From: JANXQE01 sp035651635 | GTDB lineage: Bacteria > Verrucomicrobiota > Verrucomicrobiia > Limisphaerales > UBA8199 | Assembly (NCBI GenBank): GCA_035651635.1 | Contig: DASRFK010000085.1 | Span: 1 to 64,000 of the forward strand | Reading direction: 5' to 3' | DNA: 64,000 nt | Shown: piece after piece, positions 35,353 to 43,153 of the stretch | Numbering within the stretch: position 1 is the stretch's first letter | Layout: every line of letters begins with the position of its first letter | The notes under the pieces: generated by a model | The model's input: only the letters and a program-made list of their open reading frames with translations | Told to the model about the DNA's origin: nothing | Databases searched by the model: none | Made by a program: the position numbers and the translations under genes

Positions 35353-37776
35353 TCAACTCCTGTTTTCGCGCGAACCGACCGCCGGCAGCAGAAGAAAGAA
35401 TGTGGCACCCGGGCAGTCGGAATTCAAACTCGCGGTCAATTTCCCGCCGTGCACTTCGGCAATGGAGAGGCAAATGCGCAGTCCCATGCCCATGCCTTGC
35501 GCTTTGGTGGTGTAAAAGGCATCGAAAATATGTTCAGCCTCTTGCTGGCTGAAACCGCAACCGCGGTCTGCTACTGTGATCAAAATGGCGGGCTTTCCAT
35601 CCAATTCAGACTGCTGGCACCCGATGGACAGAACCCGCCGCTCGATGGGCACGTCGCTCATGGCATCGCTGGCGTTTTTTATCAAGTTCAACAGCGCCTG
35701 TTGGAGTTGCACACGGTCACCCGACACAGCGGGCAGCCTGGGGTCTAACTCGGCGCGCACCATGATCCGGCGTTCAGCTAATTCACGCTGTGCCAGCGCC
35801 AGCACGTCCGCCACGACATTCTGGAGTTGCAACGGCACCAGTTCCGGAGCAGAGCGATTGATGATGGCCCGGATGCGGGCAATGATCGAGCTGGCACGGT
35901 TGGCGTCTTTGAGCATGTCTGCGAGGGCTTCGCGCAGGCCGCGCCAGGCTTCCTTTTTAAGCAGCCGCAAGCAGGCATTGCCATTGTTGACGATGGCTCC
36001 GAGGGGTTGATTAATCTCGTGCGCTAAGGATGCCGTCAACTCGCCCAATGTCGTCATGCGCGCCGCGTGCGACAGTTCCGCCTGAGCTTTCTGCAGTTTT
36101 GCCTCGGCGAGCTTCCTTTCGGTCGTATCCATCACCAGCCCTACTAAATAGTCCACGGCCCCGTCAGGCCGGCGCAGGCATTTGGCCGCCATTATCGAGT
36201 CAATCACCCGGCCATTTTTGCAAATCCAGCGCTTGTCCAGCTCATACCCATCTATTTCCCCTGCCAATACCCTTTCAAATTGGGCGACGTCACGTGGCAA
36301 GTCGTCGGGGTGCGTCATTTCCGCCCAGGTCTTTTCGAGCAATTCCGCCCGCGAATATCCCAGAATCCGGCACAAGTGATCGTTGACTTCCAAAATTCCC
36401 ATCGTGGGTGAAGTCATGGCGATTCCGATTAAACCCAACTCGAAGTAACTGCGAAAGCGGGCCTCGCTAGCCCGCAAGGCCCGCTCGACGTTTTTGCGCT
36501 CGGTAATATCGACGGCAGTCCCGATGTACTCGGTGAGGTTGCCAGCCTCGTTAAGAACCGGGTGTGCCCGGGTCTGAACAAAGCGAAGCGCTCCGTTCGC
36601 GCAAATGATCCTGTATTCGCTGACAAAATCACTTTTTTCAAGGATCGCATGTTCAAAGCTCCGTCGCAGGTGCGGTTCGTCCTCCGGATGAACCATTTGG
36701 AAAAACATCTCGGACGAGGGCCTCGCATGTTCGGGATCGAGCCCGAAGATTAGGAAGTGTTCTTTCGACCAATGGAGCTCGCCGGTGGAAGCATTCCACG
36801 CCCAACTTGCCGTGTGACTGAGCCGTTGTCCCTCAGCCAGAAACATTTCGCTCCGCCGCAATTTCTCCTCGGTCTGCTTGCGCGGGGTAATGTCTCGGAA
36901 GTACACTGCAAGGCCTTCGTCAATGGGATAGAGATGTAACTCGAACCAATGGTCCTGGACGATCCTGGAACGAGCCTCGAAGTGAACGGGAACTCGTTGC
37001 GTCATCGCCTTGTGATATTCATAATCGAACACAGTCATCCTGTTCTCGGGGAACACCTCCCAAAAAATCCGGCCGAGTAGCTCATCGCGAGTCTTATGAT
37101 AAGTGGCGGCGGCCTTCTGATTGACGTCGATGATTCGCCACTCTCGGTCCAAGGCAAAGAAAGAATCGGTGATGCTTTCCAGAATGTTGGCGATGCGCTG
37201 CCGGGCGGCTTCGGCCTCAGCCCGTTTGCCGCGTTCCAGTTCGGTGGAAACCGTTAAATCCTGATTGCGCTTGTGTTCGGTGAGGTCCGTGACGACTGCG
37301 CACAGGATGGGTGAGGCGCTTGCCTGCGAGGCACTAACCGAAAAATAGACGGGTACCGTCGAGCCAGCTTTGGTCTGAAGCCGGATTTCGCCTTTACCGT
37401 GGCCGGTCGGGCCTTGAGTGATGAGCAATTTATATTTTGCCAAATCCGCTGGCTGCACCAGGAGATCCATGGACGAGCCGATCGCCTCTTCGAGAGGTAT
37501 TTTGAGCATGGCCGCGAAGCTGCGGTTGCAATACACGATTGTCCCGTCGACGGTTAGAGTCACAGCGCCTTCGCTCATGGCTTCCACCATCACCCGGTAC
37601 GAATGCTCCGCGCTTTCCAGGGAATAGACCTGATCGCCGTTCGGCCCGGAGACGACTAACGCATCAACCTCCCCGGAGCGAATGGCGCGCAAGGTCGCTT
37701 CGGCGTCTTCCAACAATGCCGTGCGATTGGCGATTTGCCGAGGCACACTGCGTTCCGCCTCGTCCTGGTTCTCCAT
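35353..37776 (-). CDS. Multi-PAS sensor histidine kinase (FixL-like) linked to KaiB-like gene
   Basis: 807 aa and soluble. The N-terminus (EATLRAIRSGEVDALVVSGP, NGDQVYSLESAEHSYRVMVE) is a signature found on kinases located beside kaiB/kaiC-like genes. Four PAS/PAC modules follow (about 60-175, 195-310, 320-440, 445-570), then HisKA with His in TASLAHEINQPLGAIVNNGN (near 595) and HATPase (LLNLIKNASDAM, DRGCGFSQQEAEHIFDAFYT, GMGMGLRICLSIAEVHGG). The AHEINQPL form is typical of FixL/DctB-type kinases. It starts 10 bp after the KaiB-like stop and ends 2 bp before the FixJ-like start. Confidence 0.93.
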   Translation of the reverse strand: MENQDEAERSVPRQIANRTALLEDAEATLRAIRSGEVDALVVSGPNGDQVYSLESAEHSYRVMVEAMSEGAVTLTVDGTIVYCNRSFAAMLKIPLEEAIGSSMDLLVQPADLAKYKLLITQGPTGHGKGEIRLQTKAGSTVPVYFSVSASQASASPILCAVVTDLTEHKRNQDLTVSTELERGKRAEAEAARQRIANILESITDSFFALDREWRIIDVNQKAAATYHKTRDELLGRIFWEVFPENRMTVFDYEYHKAMTQRVPVHFEARSRIVQDHWFELHLYPIDEGLAVYFRDITPRKQTEEKLRRSEMFLAEGQRLSHTASWAWNASTGELHWSKEHFLIFGLDPEHARPSSEMFFQMVHPEDEPHLRRSFEHAILEKSDFVSEYRIICANGALRFVQTRAHPVLNEAGNLTEYIGTAVDITERKNVERALRASEARFRSYFELGLIGIAMTSPTMGILEVNDHLCRILGYSRAELLEKTWAEMTHPDDLPRDVAQFERVLAGEIDGYELDKRWICKNGRVIDSIMAAKCLRRPDGAVDYLVGLVMDTTERKLAEAKLQKAQAELSHAARMTTLGELTASLAHEINQPLGAIVNNGNACLRLLKKEAWRGLREALADMLKDANRASSIIARIRAIINRSAPELVPLQLQNVVADVLALAQRELAERRIMVRAELDPRLPAVSGDRVQLQQALLNLIKNASDAMSDVPIERRVLSIGCQQSELDGKPAILITVADRGCGFSQQEAEHIFDAFYTTKAQGMGMGLRICLSIAEVHGGKLTASLNSDCPGATFFLLLPAVGSRENRS

Positions 37777-37786
37777 GAATCGAGCC

Positions 37787-38116
37787 TTATGGGTTCAGCC
37801 CGAGGCTGCTAAGGGTCTGGTTGGTGTTCGAGAAATTGCCGATCAATCTGCGCAAAGGAAAGGGAAGCCTCTTGATCAACATCGGCGCGGCCGCCACCTG
37901 TTCGTCGAAAGCGAGTTGGGGTTGCTGATAGATATCGATGATCTGCAGCTCATGTCTTCCAGCCAGGTGCTCCTGGCATATTTTCTTGAGATTGGTGATC
38001 GCCTGGAAAGAGATGGGCGAGGCCCCACTGATGAATAACTGCAGAACGTATCTTTGCTCGATTGGCGCCGAACGGGCTTGTTCAAATTCCCGGCGAGTCT
38101 CTGCCTGGCTGTTCAT
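37787..38116 (-). CDS. KaiB-like thioredoxin-fold protein
   Basis: 109 aa. Residues 22-105 match the KaiB domain: YVLQLFISGASPISFQAITN, LKKICQEHL, HELQIIDIYQQPQLAFDEQV, AAAPMLIKRLPFPLRRLIGN, ending with TLSSLGL. In cyanobacteria KaiB works with KaiC and KaiA in the clock and competes with the KaiB-like domain of SasA kinase. No kaiC or kaiA is in this window. Non-cyanobacterial kaiB genes next to PAS kinases have been tied to stress responses in a few cases. As the first gene of a three-gene operon, it may modulate the kinase at 35353. Confidence 0.85.
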   Translation of the reverse strand: MNSQAETRREFEQARSAPIEQRYVLQLFISGASPISFQAITNLKKICQEHLAGRHELQIIDIYQQPQLAFDEQVAAAPMLIKRLPFPLRRLIGNFSNTNQTLSSLGLNP

Positions 38117-38403
38117 AAGTTAATTTCCACTGCTTGAAGCGCGGCCTTTCTGCCCGCAGGATCGCTCGACGCAGTGAACGGGGGCGCAACACACCGTTGA
38201 TCGATCCTGGAAAAACTCAGCAAAAGCGGCTTCATTATTACCGCCTTCGGCCCCGGCCTGCGAGGAGGTGTTGACCCTATTTGCCTTGAGGCGGGCATCG
38301 CACGCTTTGGAAAGCGCAAGTGGAGACCAATCTGGCGTTTATGCGAGCGAGCCAGCGACGATACGCGTGGTGAGGCTTCCTACAATCGGCTTAACAAGAA
38401 ATC

Positions 38404-38448
38404 CTAGACCAAGGTCCAGTCGAATTTGCGCGCCTCAGAGATTAATTT
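38404..38448 (+). promoter_or_regulatory. Palindromic box site 2 with -10, upstream of hsp20
   Basis: CTAGACCAAGGTCCAG at 38404-38419, then TCGAATTT, then TAATTT at 38443-38448, 23 bp after the palindrome. Only one base differs from the consensus palindrome. The rest of the gap 38117-38571 upstream holds no credible gene. The small Hsp20 gene starts 123 bp after the -10. Confidence 0.65.
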
Positions 38449-38494
38449 TCTTCAGTAGGCTGCAAAGAATTGCCTCTGGAGCCCAATCTTGTAG

Positions 38495-38543
38495 GCCGCG
38501 TGCCCTCACGCGGCATCCGGTTGCAATTTGAAAACACGCTCTT
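38495..38543 (+). other. Leader hairpin and MITE terminal-repeat fragment before hsp20
   Basis: GCCGCGTG and CACGCGGC (38495-38502, 38507-38514) form a perfect 8-bp GC stem with a CCCT loop. It is followed at 38531-38543 by AAAACACGCTCTT, the same terminal motif as the MITE-like repeat copies. Both lie between the predicted transcription start and the hsp20 ATG. It does not cover the ribosome site (AAAGGA), so a classic RNA thermometer is not supported. Confidence 0.4.
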
Positions 38544-38571
38544 GGAAAAAACGCATACAACGAAAGGAATT

Positions 38572-39057
38572 ATGAAACTAATACGCCGAGATAAACAGGA
38601 TCGAGGAGCGCTCGCTCAAGAACCAAGCGGTTTCGCCCCGGGCATGGAGTTGAATCGGCTCCGTCGGGAAATCGACCGGCTGTTCGAAGATCCGTTCAGT
38701 CTGCTGACACCCAACACGAGCTTCTTCCAAAACTGGACACCAGCGGTGGATATCTTTGAGGATAAGGACAAATACATCGTGAAGGCCGAACTACCAGGAA
38801 TGAGGCGGGAGGACATCGACGTTTCTTTGGATGGCAATACGCTGACGATCTCGGGAGAACGCAAGCAGGAGCAAGAGAAGCGGGAAGAAGAAAGCTATCG
38901 CTCCGAACGGTACTTCGGCCGATTCCAGCGGAGCATCACGCTGCCAACCGAAGTGCAAGCCAACAAAATTGAAGCCTCGTACAAGGACGGTGTCCTGACG
39001 GTTACCCTTCCAAAATCCGAAGAGGCAAAGCCAAAGCAAATTCAAGTGAAGACATAA
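38572..39057 (+). CDS. Small heat-shock protein Hsp20
   Basis: 161 aa from the ATG at 38572, with AAAGGA 7 bp upstream; the longer frame from 38470 lacks this. The N-terminal 50 residues (GMELNRLRREIDRLFEDPFS) are the variable arm. The alpha-crystallin domain follows (WTPAVDIFEDKDKYIVKAEL, PGMRREDIDVSLDGNTLTIS, GER) and ends in KDGVLTVTLPK, the conserved G-V-L motif, with a short IQVKT tail. It is an ATP-independent holdase that forms oligomers with misfolding proteins. The gene follows palindromic box site 2 and precedes a second Hsp20 gene by 71 bp. Confidence 0.95.
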   Translation: MKLIRRDKQDRGALAQEPSGFAPGMELNRLRREIDRLFEDPFSLLTPNTSFFQNWTPAVDIFEDKDKYIVKAELPGMRREDIDVSLDGNTLTISGERKQEQEKREEESYRSERYFGRFQRSITLPTEVQANKIEASYKDGVLTVTLPKSEEAKPKQIQVKT

Positions 39058-39128
39058 TTGGAGCTAAATTCTTGTACCAAAACCAACTTGGCAGTCATTG
39101 TCTGCCTGGTTAATCCAGAAAACTGAAT

Positions 39129-39542
39129 ATGAATGCTACACCGGAAACACAAACACCTAATGCCACTCAGAACCGAGAAAATCGTGAGAACCGCGCAGGG
39201 AACGGACGTCCGCGTGGGTTTGTAACGCCTCCGGCCAACATTTCGGCCACTGAGAATGAATACCTGGTCGAGGTTGACATGCCTGGCGTGGACAAGGAAG
39301 GGCTTGAACTCACCGTGGAGGGGAACGAGTTGACCATCATCGGACGACGCCATTCCGACCTGCCTGAAAGCGAACCCTGTTATTGCGAATCACCGCAGGC
39401 GGACTACCGGCGGGTCTTTGAGCTGGGCCCGGATGTGGATACTTCCAGGATTAGCGCCGAAATGAAGCAAGGTGTGTTGAAGCTTCGCTTGCCAAAAAGC
39501 GAAAAAGCCAAGCCGAAACACATCGAAGTCAAAGTAGCCTGA
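39129..39542 (+). CDS. Second small heat-shock protein, Hsp20 family
   Basis: 137 aa. After a polar Asn/Glu/Arg-rich leader (residues 1-30), the alpha-crystallin domain runs from TPPANISATENEYLVEVDMP through GNELTIIGRRHSD to QGVLKLRLPKSEKAKPKHIE. The domain is shorter than in the upstream Hsp20 and contains a Cys-rich insertion (ESEPCYCES). This divergent type often occurs as the second gene of Hsp20 pairs. It is probably co-transcribed with the first from box site 2. A holdase role or a subunit in mixed oligomers is likely. Confidence 0.88.
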   Translation: MNATPETQTPNATQNRENRENRAGNGRPRGFVTPPANISATENEYLVEVDMPGVDKEGLELTVEGNELTIIGRRHSDLPESEPCYCESPQADYRRVFELGPDVDTSRISAEMKQGVLKLRLPKSEKAKPKHIEVKVA

Positions 39543-39650
39543 TAACTCTCCATTCGCCGGAGGTGTGGCTGCGCACACGGCCGCACCCTGGCAATGGCGA
39601 CGGCGTTATGGGTTTGTATCTCCAAAGGCGAGGGTGGGCGATACAGTGGG

Positions 39651-40046
39651 TCAATGTTCGGGAGGAGGACGGCAAAGCCGCTTCACCGTTTTTCGCAGTA
39701 TTTCAGCATTCACCGGCTTTTGCAGAAAAAGCACGCCTAACCTCTTAGCTCGCTGGAAGTCTCCCTCGGTGGTCTTACCGCTCAGGAGAACAAGGGGGAG
39801 CTTGTGATTGCCGGATAGCAACTGCTCCGCAACTTGGAACCCGTTTAGATCCGGCAAGTCAACATCGAGGAGGAGGCACTTACTAGAATATCTGGTCTTC
39901 GACGTGAGGAATTGTCGGGCCGATTCAAAGGTCAGGACCTTAAAACCGAAAGACTGAAGGAGTCTGCGAACGGATGTCCTGAAAGAGACGTCATCGTCAA
40001 CTACGGAAATGACCAACGCCTCAACGCTTTTGCGTTTCAAAACCAT
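39651..40046 (-). CDS. Single-domain FixJ-type receiver
   Basis: 131 aa. The receiver has VISVVDDDVSFRTSVRRLLQ, phosphoacceptor Asp61 in CLLLDVDLPDLNGFQVAEQL, VLLSGKTTEG and Lys in FLQKPVNAEIL. It resembles the receiver half of FixJ-type regulators, but the protein ends at the receiver with no HTH. It could be a phosphate sink or an adaptor for the FixL-like kinase at 35353. It is convergent with the hsp20 pair and has no box upstream. Confidence 0.85.
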   Translation of the reverse strand: MVLKRKSVEALVISVVDDDVSFRTSVRRLLQSFGFKVLTFESARQFLTSKTRYSSKCLLLDVDLPDLNGFQVAEQLLSGNHKLPLVLLSGKTTEGDFQRAKRLGVLFLQKPVNAEILRKTVKRLCRPPPEH

Positions 40047-40335
40047 ACACCAAGAATTGTAATTGGAACGACAGCAGAGGCTATCGGGTTTCTCCGGGAG
40101 TCACACCCGGGGAAAGCCGGAATCGCGAGGTCAGGGATTACCAGGGGAGAGTGTAGGGCCAAACTATCTCGCGTTTGGCGGAGGGCACGGCCACGGCCAT
40201 CGGTGAATTAAAGATCCGGTTGGGCCTTGGCGGGCGCCATCACCACGCTAGCGCCAATGTCGTGACGGCATTCCCATCCACGATGCCCGGGGTGCCAGAC
40301 CCAAGCGCCGGAGATCCAAATCGCGCCCGGAAAAG

Positions 40336-40443
40336 AATGCGGTTTGGAGTCCCGCCTTTAGGCGGTTTGGCGTCGGGCCGCCTAAAGGCGGGACTCCAAA
40401 CCCAGGTGCCCACGACCAAGCCGAGGTTTAAAACACGCTCTTA
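40336..40443. repeat. MITE-like palindromic repeat, copy B
   Basis: Contains a perfect 25-nt inverted pair (40341-40365 and 40378-40402, starting GGTTTGGAGTCCCGCC) around a 12-nt loop. The right end TAAAACACGCTCTTA (40429-40443) is the exact inverse complement of the left end of copy A. The left terminal repeat is degenerate. It lies in the gene-free stretch 40047-40607 upstream of the S2P gene. The remaining part of that stretch carries the two palindromic boxes. Confidence 0.75.
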
Positions 40444-40461
40444 GTCCTCTCAGAAGCTCAA

Positions 40462-40477
40462 CTGGGCCAAGGGCCAG
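40462..40477 (+). promoter_or_regulatory. Palindromic box site 3 (upstream member of a pair)
   Basis: CTGGGCCAAGGGCCAG is a perfect dyad, differing from the consensus by compensating changes in both halves. No -10-like sequence is found at the usual distance. It lies exactly 64 bp upstream of site 4, about six helical turns, with a further related stretch (CCCTTGGCCCTGG) in between. It may be an upstream cooperative site. Confidence 0.5.
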
Positions 40478-40525
40478 TCAAAATTCATACGTATCCATTG
40501 CGAGAGACCCTTGGCCCTGGTGGGA

Positions 40526-40570
40526 CTGGCCCAAGGTCCAGGCGAATTCCTGTTCCTCGAATGTTAGTCT
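40526..40570 (+). promoter_or_regulatory. Palindromic box site 4 with -10, upstream of the S2P gene
   Basis: CTGGCCCAAGGTCCAG at 40526-40541, then GCGAATTC, then TAGTCT at 40565-40570, 23 bp after the palindrome. The downstream stretch is strikingly similar to site 5: GCGAATTC, TGT, CCTCG and TAGTCT are shared at equal spacing. The S2P ATG is 38 bp after the -10. Confidence 0.65.
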
Positions 40571-40607
40571 TTGCCCGTAGGGATTTGTTTACCGAGAGCA
40601 TCTATTT

Positions 40608-41708
40608 ATGAAGTGGTCGGTAAGACTTGTTCGCATCGGCGGGATTGATATAAAGATTCACGCTACCTTTCTGATTTTTTTGGCGTGGATCGCTTTCACT
40701 TATTACCAACAGGGCGGGAGCCAAGTGGCCGTCCAGGGAACTCTGTTTGTAGCGCTGCTGTTTCTCTGCGTTCTCTTGCATGAATTGGGGCACGCGCTCA
40801 CTGCCCGGTCATTTGGAATACGCACACCGGACATTACCTTGCTGCCAATCGGCGGGGTGGCCAGGCTGGAACGCATTCCCGATCAGCCCAAACAGGAGCT
40901 TCTCATCGCGATCGCCGGCCCGCTCGTCAACGTGGCCATCGCCGCAGTCTTAATTTTTGCGTTGAAAGCGGAGGCTGCCTGGTCCGATTTGGGGGACTTG
41001 AACACCCCGCGAGTGGCGCTGCTGGCCAAACTGGCTTCGGTCAATGTGTTCCTGGTGCTGTTCAATCTTATTCCGGCTTTCCCGATGGATGGGGGGCGAG
41101 TGTTGCGGGCTTTGCTGGCGATGCGAATGAACTATGCGCGGGCCACGCATGTCGCGGCTACGGTGGGCCAAGGACTGGCATTCGTGTTCGGACTGATCGG
41201 TCTGTTGTACAATCCGATGCTCCTGTTCATCGCGCTCTTCGTATACCTGGGAGCCACGCAGGAAGCTGCGATGGCCCATTTAAAGGACATCAGCAGCGGC
41301 ATGACGGTCTCCGAGGCAATGCTCGTCGATCCCAAGACCTTGCCGGCCACGGCGACTCTTGAAGAAGCGGCGGAAGCGGTGTTGCGTACAAGCCAGCATA
41401 CCTTCGTCGTGCTGGATGAGGACGATCGCGTGGCAGGGATCCTGACGCGAGGCGAAATCATTTCGGCTTTTCACCAGCGAGGCGGTGCGACTCGCGTCAA
41501 TCAGGTGATGCACCGTGATGTGCCCGCCGTCCGAGCGGCGGATCGTTTGGATGACGCCCTCTCGCGCATGCAGGCGGCCGGTTACCCGGCCTTGCCGGTG
41601 GTTGATGACTCGGGACGTCTGGCGGGATTGATTACCGACGAACGCCTCGAGGAGATCATGATGATGCGATCGCCTCGGCCCGGGGAGGCCAGACCGCGCG
41701 CGGCATAA
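40608..41708 (+). CDS. Site-2-protease family zinc metalloprotease with CBS domains
   Basis: 366 aa, M50B family. There are about six membrane helices in residues 15-225. The zinc motif HELGH is at residues 58-62, and the second active-site motif is NLIPAFPMDGGRVLRALLAM near 150. A C-terminal pair of CBS domains (about 235-355; TVSEAMLVDPKTLPATATLE, VNQVMHRDVPAVRAADRLDD) binds adenine nucleotides in related proteins and may gate proteolysis. The M. tuberculosis DosR-regulon protein Rv2625c has a similar make-up. It follows box sites 3 and 4 and is probably co-transcribed with the rhomboid gene 49 bp downstream. Confidence 0.93.
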   Translation: MKWSVRLVRIGGIDIKIHATFLIFLAWIAFTYYQQGGSQVAVQGTLFVALLFLCVLLHELGHALTARSFGIRTPDITLLPIGGVARLERIPDQPKQELLIAIAGPLVNVAIAAVLIFALKAEAAWSDLGDLNTPRVALLAKLASVNVFLVLFNLIPAFPMDGGRVLRALLAMRMNYARATHVAATVGQGLAFVFGLIGLLYNPMLLFIALFVYLGATQEAAMAHLKDISSGMTVSEAMLVDPKTLPATATLEEAAEAVLRTSQHTFVVLDEDDRVAGILTRGEIISAFHQRGGATRVNQVMHRDVPAVRAADRLDDALSRMQAAGYPALPVVDDSGRLAGLITDERLEEIMMMRSPRPGEARPRAA

Positions 41709-41757
41709 TTCTGGTCATGAGTTGCAGATAAATGCCTTTATGACCGTCTCCTGAGAT

Positions 41758-42486
41758 ATGTTCCCCATCCGGGATTCCATTCCAACGCGATCGGTGCCGG
41801 TGGTGACGCGTGCGATAATCCTGATTAACGTCCTGGTGTTTTGCCTCGAGTTGGCGCTCCCGCCCGAGACGCTGGACCGGTTCCTTTCTTTGTTCGGCAT
41901 TGTGCCGGCGCGTTTGATCCATCCCGACTGGGCAGCCACAGTGGGTTTCCCCGGTGGTGCTTACTGGACACTCCTGACGCACCAATTTCTGCATGGCGGC
42001 TGGCTGCATATCATCAGCAATATGTGGGCGCTCTGGATCTTCGGTGACAACGTCGAGGATGCCATGGGAGGTCGGCGGTTCGCTTTGTTTTACCTGACCT
42101 GCGGCATATTGGCGGCGCTGACCCAAGTAATGACCCAACCGGACTCCAGGGTGCCTTCCATTGGCGCTTCGGGCGCCATCGCGGGTGTGCTGGGGGCCTA
42201 TTTCCTGCTCTATCCCACGGCGCGGATGGTGGTGCTCCTGCCGATATTTTTCTTTCCATTTTTCTTCGAGGTTCCGGCCGTGTTGTACCTGGGGGTGTGG
42301 TTTCTCACTCAATTGTTCAGCGGCACATTGGCGTTGGCCTCCCCCGAGGAGGCAGGCGGCATCGCGTTTTGGGCGCACATTGGCGGGTTCTTGTCAGGGA
42401 TGCTTTTGTGCGCCTTGTTTGTTCAACGCGGCCGGCGGCGGCTTCAACCGGACGAATACGGACTCGAGTGGGCCTGGCGTCGGTGA
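41758..42486 (+). CDS. Rhomboid-family intramembrane serine protease
   Basis: 242 aa with six hydrophobic segments. The catalytic Ser lies in SIGASGAIAGVLGAYFLLYP and the catalytic His in FWAHIGGFLSGMLLCALFV. The family HxxxN motif is in FLHGGWLHIISNMWALWIFG. The N-terminus (MFPIRDSIPTRSVPVVTRAI) and the L1 loop insertion (DRFLSLFGIVPARLIHP) match the bacterial subfamily that includes GlpG relatives with a short N-terminus. Substrates are unknown. Placement after the S2P-like gene joins two intramembrane proteases in one stress-linked unit. Confidence 0.92.
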   Translation: MFPIRDSIPTRSVPVVTRAIILINVLVFCLELALPPETLDRFLSLFGIVPARLIHPDWAATVGFPGGAYWTLLTHQFLHGGWLHIISNMWALWIFGDNVEDAMGGRRFALFYLTCGILAALTQVMTQPDSRVPSIGASGAIAGVLGAYFLLYPTARMVVLLPIFFFPFFFEVPAVLYLGVWFLTQLFSGTLALASPEEAGGIAFWAHIGGFLSGMLLCALFVQRGRRRLQPDEYGLEWAWRR

Positions 42487-42567
42487 ACTGAACCACGGAA
42501 AAGTTCTCATGAACCCAACCACCACTGCCTTCCTGTCTCGAGCCGAGGCTTTGTCCGAACATCAGCG

Positions 42568-42723
42568 ATGGCATCTTCCCGTGTTCTCGCAGCCGCCCAG
42601 GCCCAAGGCGACTTTAACCTGCTGGCGGAACGACATCGGCGGACGCTTCGGGTGCATGTCGGCGGCGATGTGCGGCGTGGTCTGGTTACGCTCTCCGAGC
42701 AGGTTAGCGGCGCTTTGAAATAA
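42568..42723 (+). pseudogene. Tail of a transaldolase/phosphoglucose isomerase-like gene (relic)
   Basis: A 51-codon frame ending in TAA at 42721-42723 reads MASSRVLAAAQAQGDFNLLA and then RHRRTLRVHVGGDVRRGL. The AQAxGDF, L/RVHxGGDV pattern resembles the extreme C-terminus of bifunctional tal-pgi proteins, which commonly sit directly before gnd and zwf. The truncated gnd follows 22 bp later, which supports this reading. Upstream, in-frame sequence to 42511 has no similarity, so at least 90 per cent of the gene is missing. Assignment is tentative. Confidence 0.45.
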
Positions 42724-42745
42724 CACCCCACCGGGACGCAATATT

Positions 42746-43066
42746 ATGCAGATCGGCACGGTTGGACTCGGCCGGATGGGCGCTAATATGGTGCGACGCC
42801 TGATGAGGCACGGCCACGAAACTGTCGTCTATGACCGCAGCTCGGAGAAAGTCGAGTCGTTGGCGAATTTCACCGGAGTCGTAACCGAATCGGGCGAAGC
42901 TCGCGGGACAATCCAGGCGGCACTGGAAGAAACGGTGCCAGTGGAGCTCCTTTCTGCCGCGCTCTACACTCGCTTTCGTTCGCGTCAACCTCACACGTTC
43001 GCTGAAAAAATGCTCTCAGCGATGCGCCAGAAGTTTGGCGGTCATCTCGAACAAGTCCAGGGTTAG
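42746..43066 (+). pseudogene. gnd: 6-phosphogluconate dehydrogenase with a large internal deletion
   Basis: 106 aa in one frame. Residues 1-45 are the NAD(P)-binding start of decarboxylating 6-phosphogluconate dehydrogenase (MQIGTVGLGRMGANMVRRLM, HGHETVVYDRSSEKVESLA). From residue 51 the chain jumps to the family's C-terminal end (GEARGTIQAALEETVPVELL, SAALYTRFRSRQPHTFAEKM, LSAMRQKFGGH). About 200 residues in between, including the catalytic Lys and the substrate site, are absent. It cannot be an active dehydrogenase. The deletion kept the frame, so a short protein might still be made. zwf at the window end is its usual neighbour. Confidence 0.85.
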
Positions 43067-43153
43067 GCCAGCATCCATCGCCGTCGCTCATGGGGAATCA
43101 ATCTAAAATCAAACTGGCGAATTTGCAGTCAAAGCTGAACTGCCTGATTGCCT

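Noticed and set aside
38113..38319. 68-aa minus-strand frame whose stop overlaps the KaiB-like start as ATGA
   Set aside because: The overlap looks like translational coupling, but the sequence is Arg/Pro-rich with no family features and no ribosome site. It could be a leader peptide, but there is not enough to call it.
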